Source: JAABPW01 sp037132275
GTDB lineage: Bacteria; Verrucomicrobiota; Kiritimatiellia; CAIKKV01; CAITUY01
DNA length: 64,000 bases
Direction: 5' to 3'
Assembly (NCBI GenBank): GCA_037132275.1
Contig: JBAXPK010000003.1
Coordinates: 1-64,000, forward strand
Notes under the pieces: generated by a model
The model's input: only the letters and a program-made list of their open reading frames with translations
Told to the model about the DNA's origin: nothing
Database searches by the model: none
Position numbers and translations under genes: made by a program
Part shown: positions 58,567 to 64,000 of the stretch, in pieces
How positions within the stretch are numbered: position 1 is the first letter of the stretch
Layout of the letters: each line of letters opens with the position of its first letter

Positions 58567-60065
58567 TGCTGCATTCGTTCCGCCTCAAGATCGGATTAAT
58601 GAGCATGCTCCTGTCAGGATTGCTACTCATCGGGTTCGGCATCTTTTCCGTTTCCGTACTTAACCGGGTGGGGCTCGAACGCATTGACCGTGAATTGAGG
58701 GCATTGGCTGATGCCCAAGTCCGCAAAATTCAACCCAGAGATCACTGGCAAAGATTTGATGATTCACTGCGCTCTATCTATGGCGACGGTTCATCACAAC
58801 AGTTCATCGTGATGGCGACCAGTTCAGATGGTGACCGGTTATACGCCACCGCGAACTGGCCCCAGAAAATACCCCACAATATATTACCCCTTTCTCTCGG
58901 AGGTGCCACTGGAAGTACGCCGGAGGATCCACCACAGGATAATCCACCGCCACCTGACGAAGAACTGGGCAGCCAACGCCCGCGTCTGTTTGATGAACCT
59001 TCCCCCCGTTCCCCGCCTCCACGCCGACTGCCTGTGCGCGGCCCCGTTTTTGCAACTCTGGGAGGAATGACTGACGAATGGCGCGCCATGACCCTTGCAA
59101 ACGAGGACGTAACGCTCAGTATTGCCATGAACCTTGCCTCATTGCATTCCGAAACCCGGCGTTTCCAAAAGGCGCTTCTCGTCGCCATCCCGCTGGGCTT
59201 GCTATTGATTATCGGGGGAGGCTGGCTTATCGGCCACATGGCACTGCGTCCCGTCAACCTGATCGCGCGGACCGCTGAATTAGTCACCACCCGGCGACTT
59301 GATGAACGGATCCCCGGTAAAGGCGTCGATGTGGAGTTCAAGCGCCTGATTGAAGTAATCAATGGAATGTTGGAACGGATCGAGAAAGGGTTCCAACAGG
59401 CCACACGATTCAGCGCCGATGCGGCCCACGAACTGAAAACTCCTTTGGCCATCCTCCAAGCACAGATGGAACGATCCTTACAGAGAGCAGCCGATGGGAC
59501 CGCTGAACAACGCGAATATGCCGAACAACTCGATGAGGTGCAGCGCCTAAAGGCCATTTTACGCAAGTTGCTGTTGTTGTCCCAAGCAGATGCCGGCGAG
59601 TTGCCGCTTAGTAGGGAGCGCATCAATTTTGCTGATATTGTGCGGGCAGCCGCCGATGATATACAGATGCTGGCCCCCGACAAGACTGCAACAGTCACTG
59701 CACCTGCGGAACTATTTGTGTCGGGAGACTCTCATCTCCTAAACCAAGTGATTGAGAACCTGATTTCAAACGCTGTTAAGTTCAGTGACAGGAATGGCTC
59801 GATTGAGATGACTCTCGTCGAACAAGCACACAACGCGGTCTTTACGATCACGAATAACGGACGCCCAATCCCGCTACAAGACCACAACAGGATATTCGCG
59901 CGATTCTATCGTGCTGACAAATCGCATAGCCGAGAAATTGAAGGTTCCGGTCTAGGATTGAGCCTGGCTCGCGAAATCGCTCAGGCGCATGGCGGCGAGT
60001 TGATTTTGGTGCGAAGTGATGAACACATGACGTCGTTTGCCTTGTCAGTTCCCTTGGCGAATTAA
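58566..60065 (+). CDS. Membrane sensor histidine kinase, partner of the preceding regulator
   Basis: 499 residues. Transmembrane helices at about 10-32 and 200-222 enclose a sensor domain with a Pro-rich insertion (PPQDNPPPPDEE..PSPRSPPPRR). HAMP follows (MALRPVNLIARTAELVTTRRLDERIPGKG). The HisKA dimerisation helix has FSADAAHELKTPLAILQAQ with the phosphorylated His. HATPase has the N-box VIENLISNAVKFSD, GSGLGLSLAREIAQAHGG and related glycines. The signal is not known. The start codon overlaps the regulator stop (TGATG), so the pair is coupled. Confidence 0.93.
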   Translation: MLHSFRLKIGLMSMLLSGLLLIGFGIFSVSVLNRVGLERIDRELRALADAQVRKIQPRDHWQRFDDSLRSIYGDGSSQQFIVMATSSDGDRLYATANWPQKIPHNILPLSLGGATGSTPEDPPQDNPPPPDEELGSQRPRLFDEPSPRSPPPRRLPVRGPVFATLGGMTDEWRAMTLANEDVTLSIAMNLASLHSETRRFQKALLVAIPLGLLLIIGGGWLIGHMALRPVNLIARTAELVTTRRLDERIPGKGVDVEFKRLIEVINGMLERIEKGFQQATRFSADAAHELKTPLAILQAQMERSLQRAADGTAEQREYAEQLDEVQRLKAILRKLLLLSQADAGELPLSRERINFADIVRAAADDIQMLAPDKTATVTAPAELFVSGDSHLLNQVIENLISNAVKFSDRNGSIEMTLVEQAHNAVFTITNNGRPIPLQDHNRIFARFYRADKSHSREIEGSGLGLSLAREIAQAHGGELILVRSDEHMTSFALSVPLAN

Positions 60066-60296
60066 GAATAACCCCTCCCCTTAGGTCTTTTGGATGTAGC
60101 CCCGTGAGCGGCTCAACAGTAGTCCATGCTCCAAGGAACACGTGGGGATACCCCAGCAGCACCACTAATTGGCTGTACAACTTTTTTCCCGCCACTAAAA
60201 TCTGGTTTCATTTACGGATGGATCCGACTACCGCCGCTCATCCGATAAAAATCAGCGATAACGGGATCTGCATAATAATAAGTTCGGCTGAGAGAA
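60066..60296. other. Non-coding stretch with an element-end-like motif
   Basis: 230 bases between the kinase and the hydrolase genes. It holds TGCTCCAAGGAAC at 60127-60139, which recurs inverted at 61631-61643 and directly at 61677-61689. I see no gene here. It may be an end of a former mobile element that now holds the hydrolase gene. Confidence 0.4.
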
Positions 60297-61496
60297 ATGA
60301 GTTCACGTACGCTAGTCAATCTTGTGTTAGTTGCGACTTGGTTGCTCGCTCCTTGGTGGGCGATAGCAACGCAGGTACGCGTTCTGTTTGCGCCAAGCGC
60401 GACCGACCCGGCAATTAGTCAGTTCAACAACAATCATTACGCTGTCGTTGATCCATCGGTGACCAACCGTGGCAGGTTGGTGGTGATGCTCCCAGGTACA
60501 GGCGCCACTCCTGCCATGTACAGGGATTTTTCCGAGAATGCCGCCAGTCTTGGCTTTCATGCGCTGGGCCTGATGTATCCGAACGGCGAGGCCATCAACG
60601 CATTATGCGCAACAAACGCGCCACTCGATCCGGACGCTGCCGGTAACGCAAGATTGGAGGTGTTTGACGGGTCTGATCGCGTTGGGTTTGTTTCTGTTGA
60701 TACCACAAATTGCATTGAAAACCGCCTCATCAAGGCACTTCAGTATCTCACTACGACCTATCCGACACGCGGTTGGGGACAATACTTGAGCGGAAACATC
60801 CTACTGTGGGACAAGTTCATCGTTTGTGGGCACTCGCAAGGCGGTGGCATGGCTGGCATCATCGCCAAGACTCGCTTCGTAGACAGATGCGTGATGATTA
60901 CATCGATGGACTGGTGGGATGCCGGTAACAGACCTTATAACTGGATGCTTGCCGACGCGCAAACCCCTGTCAGCCGCTGGTTTCTCTTCGTCCACGAGCG
61001 TGACCAGTTCCTGTCGTTCACCAACATGCAGGTCGCGGCATCGGCGCTTGGCGTAGATCACTATGGGGTCTGCGTTCAAGTTGAGGCGTCGGGATCGTCG
61101 AACTACTTTGGTCGGCATTTTCTTTCGACCGATCTCGAACCCTCGACGAATGCGTCCGGTAGTTATCATGGCTGCCCGGTGGTTGACATTGCGACACCAC
61201 TTCAAGCCGATGGGACTACCCCCTTGTTCAAGCCAGCATGGGACTATCTGCTGCTTTGCCTCCCGATACCGCCTCCGGCCATACTCACCAGCCTGACGCT
61301 TGTCAACGGGTCGGCATCGCTTGGTATCACAAGCCTCATGCCCACGGCAACCAACACGATACTGACGTGTCAGGATCTGTTGTTCCCGGCATGGTCTACA
61401 AGTTCCACGTTCGTTGCGGCATCATGGCAAACCAACTTGGTCGGAGTCTACAGCAACACATGGGACAAGGTATTCTTCAAGATCGAAAGCCATTAA
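60297..61496 (+). CDS. Secreted alpha/beta-hydrolase-like protein
   Basis: 399 residues. Signal peptide 1-25 (LVLVATWLLAPWWAIA). The nucleophile elbow is CGHSQGGGMAG (about residues 180-190). An early LVVMLPGTGATPAMYRDF strand and oxyanion-type loop, an Asp in a later HERDQFL segment and a His late in SGSYHGCP fit the hydrolase fold, though I cannot be certain which His is catalytic. The last 65 residues (from LTLVNGSASLGITSL..) resemble the end modules of other secreted proteins in this window (ends FFKIESH). The Shine-Dalgarno is weak. Sides carry mobile-element scars. Substrate not known. Confidence 0.65.
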   Translation: MSSRTLVNLVLVATWLLAPWWAIATQVRVLFAPSATDPAISQFNNNHYAVVDPSVTNRGRLVVMLPGTGATPAMYRDFSENAASLGFHALGLMYPNGEAINALCATNAPLDPDAAGNARLEVFDGSDRVGFVSVDTTNCIENRLIKALQYLTTTYPTRGWGQYLSGNILLWDKFIVCGHSQGGGMAGIIAKTRFVDRCVMITSMDWWDAGNRPYNWMLADAQTPVSRWFLFVHERDQFLSFTNMQVAASALGVDHYGVCVQVEASGSSNYFGRHFLSTDLEPSTNASGSYHGCPVVDIATPLQADGTTPLFKPAWDYLLLCLPIPPPAILTSLTLVNGSASLGITSLMPTATNTILTCQDLLFPAWSTSSTFVAASWQTNLVGVYSNTWDKVFFKIESH

Positions 61497-61544
61497 AGAA
61501 GCCGATCGGGATAGGGAGCCCCATCGCTGAGGCCCCCTCCCATA

Positions 61545-61585
61545 CCGCCGTATGTATGGATCACGTGTACGGTGGTTGGGCTCTA
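61545..61585. other. Hairpin with CCGCCGTA..TACGGTGG arms, possible group II intron domain fragment
   Basis: CCGCCGTATG-9 bases-CGTGTACGGTGG forms a stem. Such a CCGCCGTAyG..ACGGTGG hairpin is common in group II intron sequence near the maturase gene, but no reverse transcriptase is in view. Could also be another mobile-element fragment. Confidence 0.3.
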
Positions 61586-61630
61586 AGAGCAAATCAACCA
61601 TCTCCCCGCCACCGATAAAGCCTCCCCACA

Positions 61631-61690
61631 GGTTCCTTGGAGCAGAGCCGACGATAGCGTTGTCTAAGTTGCTGCCTGCTCCAAGGAACC
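61631..61690. repeat. Inverted repeat GGTTCCTTGGAGCAG / CTGCTCCAAGGAACC
   Basis: Perfect 15-bp arms (61631-61645 and 61676-61690) with a 30-bp loop. A shorter copy of the same motif is at 60127-60139, upstream of the hydrolase gene. Confidence 0.55.
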
Positions 61691-61691
61691 C

Positions 61692-61910
61692 GTGAGCAAG
61701 CCATCGAGCATCCTTCGACACCTCGGTTTATGGGCACATGGCGTCCGGGTAAGCCCGACCACAGATCCGCCCGCCGCCGTACCTGTGAAACATATCATCG
61801 AGCCATGGCTGGATGTCGAAGATCTGCCTGGGCGGAACCCATTCCCGGACTATGACGCCGAACCGGTATTGAAACATCCGGTGTTGTCCTTCATTCTTTC
61901 CCTGAAATGA
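61692..61910 (+). pseudogene. Possible C-terminal fragment of an IS91-like transposase
   Basis: The frame reads ..SILRHLGLWAHGVR.. then PPAAVPVKH.. and PFPDYDAEPV. An ILxHLGLW motif followed by a Pro-rich tail is the usual end of IS91/Y2-type transposases. No N-terminus or catalytic part is present, so this would be a remnant. It overlaps the next minus-strand gene by 20 bases. Call rests on the motif alone. Confidence 0.4.
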
Positions 61911-62076
61911 CGACGGGCCATTCTTTCTCGGGCCAGCCTTCGCGTTTCTGGAACTGTACGGAGTCAACGTCGCGCATGTATTTCAGGCGTTTGTTGGTGA
62001 GATACACCGTGGTATCGTCTGTGGCACCGCCCGCGCGAGCCCGGGCAAGTAGATCTTCAAGTTCTTTAAGTTTCAT
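61891..62076 (-). CDS. Small hypothetical protein (61 residues)
   Basis: 61 residues: an N-terminal amphipathic helix (KLKELEDLLARARAGG), then strands (TTVYLTNKRLKYMRDVDSVQF) and a tail with WPEKEWPVV. No known domain. No Shine-Dalgarno stands before the ATG. Charge pattern and codon use look coding. Unknown function. Confidence 0.5.
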   Translation of the reverse strand: MKLKELEDLLARARAGGATDDTTVYLTNKRLKYMRDVDSVQFQKREGWPEKEWPVVISGKE

Positions 62077-62367
62077 GGCTTAATCTGTGTGCGGGCCCAC
62101 AGGGTCATCCCTCCACATTCATCAGGAAGAGAGGGTTAACATGGATATACATGATGTTCAGGATGGTTTCAGGAGGAAATGCGCTAACTTCTTTATCCTG
62201 CGTATCCTGTCTATCGATGTTTGAATTGTTTCCGGACCTGAACATGTCGAATAATGTACTAAAGGCATCGCCCTTACAAAAGCAGATTAAATTCTGCCTG
62301 GATTACTTTATCCAGTTCGTCAAGTTCGCGAATCATCTGCATGCCCCTGCTCAATCCCTAGAGATTC

Positions 62368-62381
62368 TTGATCTGCGTCAA
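62368..62381. promoter_or_regulatory. FNR/Dnr-like binding site
   Basis: TTGATCTGCGTCAA (TTGAT-N4-GTCAA), close to the TTGATNNNNRTCAA boxes of FNR/Dnr-type anaerobic regulators. It stands about 140 bases upstream of the predicted transcript start, further than usual for class II sites. Confidence 0.45.
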
Positions 62382-62480
62382 GAAATACCGAAATAGAAAA
62401 AAGTCGTTTTGGTAGCCGTTTGATGGGGCTTTGGCGCCATTTTCTTTCTGTTTTCAGTGGAGTCATGTCCGTTGAGCCGT

Positions 62481-62509
62481 TGACAATGTGTTACCTTGGG
62501 CATATAGGG
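62481..62509 (+). promoter_or_regulatory. Promoter of the octaheme cytochrome gene
   Basis: Perfect -35 TTGACA (62481-62486), 17-base spacer, TATAGG (62504-62509). This would give a leader of about 75 bases that ends in GAAGGA five to seven bases before the ATG. Confidence 0.6.
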
Positions 62510-62592
62510 ACATTATCGCACCGTGTTCAAGGACACCGAAATTGTGGATTCCGCCATGCCATCATGGTAAGCACTGTGGAAGAAGGAAAACT

Positions 62593-64000
62593 ATGAATAT
62601 GATTAGTAACCGTATATTGAGTCTGGCTGTTTCTCTCTTGTTCCTTCCTGCAATGATCAACTGGGCTGCTGGCCCGGCGAACCCCGGGGAATTTGAGAAA
62701 AAGGCGCCGGCAGTTAATGACAAATGCGTGGAATGCCATCTCAAGCAGTCGCCTGCGCTGGTCATGGAGTGGCAACGTTCACGGCACGCCACGAATGGGG
62801 TCGGTTGTCTGGACTGTCATGGGGCAAAGAAAGAGGATGTGGATGCCTGGTCGCATGAAGGCTCGACCATTGCCACGTTGGTAACACCGAAAGATTGCGC
62901 GCAGTGCCACGATACTGAGTTTCAACAGTTTGAGCGGAGCCACCATGCCCAGGCCGGGGAGATTCTTGCCAGCCTCGATAACGTGCTGGCGGAAAAGGTG
63001 GCCGGTAGTCCGGATAACAATGCCGACGCGGTCAATGGATGCTGGCAATGCCATGGGGCGATAGTTAAATTTCAGCGCGATAAGCAGGGAGCCATCCTCC
63101 GTGCCCCAAGCGGCAAACCATTGCTCGATCCTGATACCTGGCCGAACAGCGGCATTGGCAGGCTGAATCCGGACGGTTCCAAAGGTTCCTGTCACGCCTG
63201 TCATTCCCGGCATTCATTTGAGGCAAAACTGTCGCGCTCGCCGGAGAACTGCGGCAAATGCCATATGGGGCCGGATCATCCTCAGGCCGAAATCTATAAC
63301 GAGAGCAAGCACGGGATTGCGTTTCATGCCAACCGCGACAAGATGGCCTTGGACAAGGAGGGTGACTGGGTACTTGGCAAGGATTACAGCGCCGCGCCGA
63401 CCTGTGCCTCCTGCCATATTGGCAGCTATAGCACGCCCGATGGAAAAGTAGCGGGAAACAGTCATGACGTGGGTGAGCGAATCAGTTGGACGTTGCGCCC
63501 GGTAATCAGCGCCAAGTTAAACCTGGTGCAGTTTGAAGATGGGTTTAAGGAGGATTACCCGGATACCCGGCCGTTACCCAAGGTGGGAGAAGATATCGCC
63601 ACGACTGAAAAAACTGTTGAGAATGAAAAACTCGTGACAAAAAAAGTGACACGTCGTGTCAAGGCGGTCATTACCTGGAATCAACGGCGGGATGCCATGA
63701 AGGGGGCCTGCCTGAATTGCCACAACAACACTTATGTGGATAACTTTTACAAGCAATTCGATGATCTCGTGATGCTCTATAACGATAAATTCGGCAAGCC
63801 GGCGCAGAAATTCATGGATGAGCTCACGGCCGACGGTGCGCTCAACCCGAAAGCGCCATTTGAGCACGAGGTTCAATGGATCTTTTACGAGCTCTGGCAT
63901 CATGAGGGCCGGCGTGCGCGCCATGGGGCAAGCATGATGGGGCCCGACTATACTCACTGGCATGGAATGTATGAAGTCAGCAAGCATTTCTATGAAAAAT
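62593..64000 (+). CDS. Octaheme c-type cytochrome of the hydroxylamine oxidoreductase family (3' end outside window)
   Basis: 469 codons visible, open at the window end. Signal peptide about 1-26 (ends WAA). Eight CxxCH heme sites are present: residues 45-49 CVECH, 72-76 CLDCH, 102-106 CAQCH, 150-154 CWQCH, 200-204 CHACH, 220-224 CGKCH, 271-275 CASCH, 373-377 CLNCH. Their number and spacing, and the later HHEGRRARHGASMMGPDYTHWHG segment, fit the HAO family (periplasmic; hydroxylamine oxidation or, in anaerobes, nitrite/hydroxylamine reduction). Whether the Tyr that crosslinks heme 4 is present cannot be decided here. The box GAAGGA precedes the ATG. A promoter and an FNR-like box stand upstream. 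Confidence 0.85.
   Translation, partial: MNMISNRILSLAVSLLFLPAMINWAAGPANPGEFEKKAPAVNDKCVECHLKQSPALVMEWQRSRHATNGVGCLDCHGAKKEDVDAWSHEGSTIATLVTPKDCAQCHDTEFQQFERSHHAQAGEILASLDNVLAEKVAGSPDNNADAVNGCWQCHGAIVKFQRDKQGAILRAPSGKPLLDPDTWPNSGIGRLNPDGSKGSCHACHSRHSFEAKLSRSPENCGKCHMGPDHPQAEIYNESKHGIAFHANRDKMALDKEGDWVLGKDYSAAPTCASCHIGSYSTPDGKVAGNSHDVGERISWTLRPVISAKLNLVQFEDGFKEDYPDTRPLPKVGEDIATTEKTVENEKLVTKKVTRRVKAVITWNQRRDAMKGACLNCHNNTYVDNFYKQFDDLVMLYNDKFGKPAQKFMDELTADGALNPKAPFEHEVQWIFYELWHHEGRRARHGASMMGPDYTHWHGMYEVSKHFYEK

Larger units (their letters stand above)
62077..62592. other. Upstream region of the octaheme cytochrome gene
   Basis: 515 bases without a convincing gene. It holds an FNR/CRP-family-like box (62368-62381) and the promoter of the cytochrome gene (62481-62509). 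A plus-strand frame at 62151-62396 has poor, Cys/Leu-rich content, no ribosome site, and covers the FNR-like box, so I do not call it. Confidence 0.5.

Noticed and set aside
61646..61675. Integron attC-like look of the sequence between the inverted repeats
   Set aside because: GCCGACG and GCGTTGTCT recall attC sites, but the core GTTRRRY is not met and no integrase or further sites are seen.
62151..62396. 81-codon plus-strand frame upstream of the cytochrome gene
   Set aside because: Poor composition, no ribosome site, and it runs across the FNR-like site.
1..64000. CRISPR arrays, rRNA or tRNA genes
   Set aside because: No regularly spaced repeats and no cloverleaf with a T-arm GTTCRANNC in a fitting place was noticed by eye; a covariance-model scan would be needed to be certain.

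Overview
The window looks like the chromosome of an anaerobic or facultative, Gram-negative-type bacterium of the PVC group, most likely Kiritimatiellota/Verrucomicrobiota. This is an inference, not a sequence match. The grounds are: very large secreted multidomain proteins rich in Thr/Asn/Gly with a recurring beta-rich end module; formylglycine-enzyme-like and arylsulfotransferase-like domains; a PPi-type phosphofructokinase; HydF of [FeFe]-hydrogenase maturation; and an octaheme hydroxylamine-oxidoreductase-family cytochrome. No rRNA, tRNA, CRISPR array or intact transposase was found.

Layout. 0-3.4 kb: a small membrane protein, a BrnT-like toxin with CopG-type antitoxin, a secreted FGE-like protein, a stretch of remnants and an EamA half-transporter. 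3.5-7.1 kb: prepilin peptidase overlapping a GT-C/TPR membrane protein, then a methyltransferase. 7.1-10.7 kb: iron operon feoB, a Cys-rich protein and a DtxR-FeoA fusion, followed by a CBM9-like protein. 10.7-16.2 kb: PPi-phosphofructokinase, zinc-ribbon protein, alaS, queA. 16.2-24.9 kb: a long minus-strand cluster trpE-trpG-trpD-uvrC-aminopeptidase P-two membrane proteins-acetolactate decarboxylase, headed by a strong promoter with a 20-bp palindrome over its -10 box. 25-28.7 kb: secreted S53 peptidase with a clear promoter. 28.7-33.4 kb: folate one-carbon operon (methyltetrahydrofolate methyltransferase-like, fhs, folD) and a bifunctional-nuclease protein. 33.4-41.3 kb: GT-C membrane protein, hydF, short pyruvate kinase, lexA-dinB with a Gram-positive-type SOS box, DUF72 protein, SEC-C mini-protein. 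41.3-42.6 kb: three small genes. 42.7-60.1 kb: a large exported-protein locus next to a two-component system. 60.1-62.1 kb: a secreted hydrolase among mobile-element scars. 62.1-64 kb: the 5' part of an octaheme cytochrome gene running off the window.

The most interesting region is 42.7-60.1 kb. A response regulator and sensor kinase are divergent from a gene for a PEBP-domain protein with an internally duplicated unknown domain, followed by a tandem purple-acid-phosphatase-like protein. Next come a single-domain arylsulfotransferase-like protein and a giant 2464-residue protein holding two such domains plus SMP-30, DUF1566 and FGE-like domains. Almost the same 18-bp dyad (GATTAC-N6-GTAATC type) lies before the PEBP gene and before the arylsulfotransferase gene, which ties both transcription units to one regulator. 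This looks like a regulated cell-envelope or secreted phosphate/sulfate-ester system with no described counterpart that I recognise.

Promoters of the TTGAC-17-TATA type can be read directly before pilD, the S53 peptidase, trpE, hydF, pyk, lexA and the cytochrome. At trpE and hydF the predicted start of transcription falls on or within a few bases of the start codon, which suggests leaderless mRNAs.
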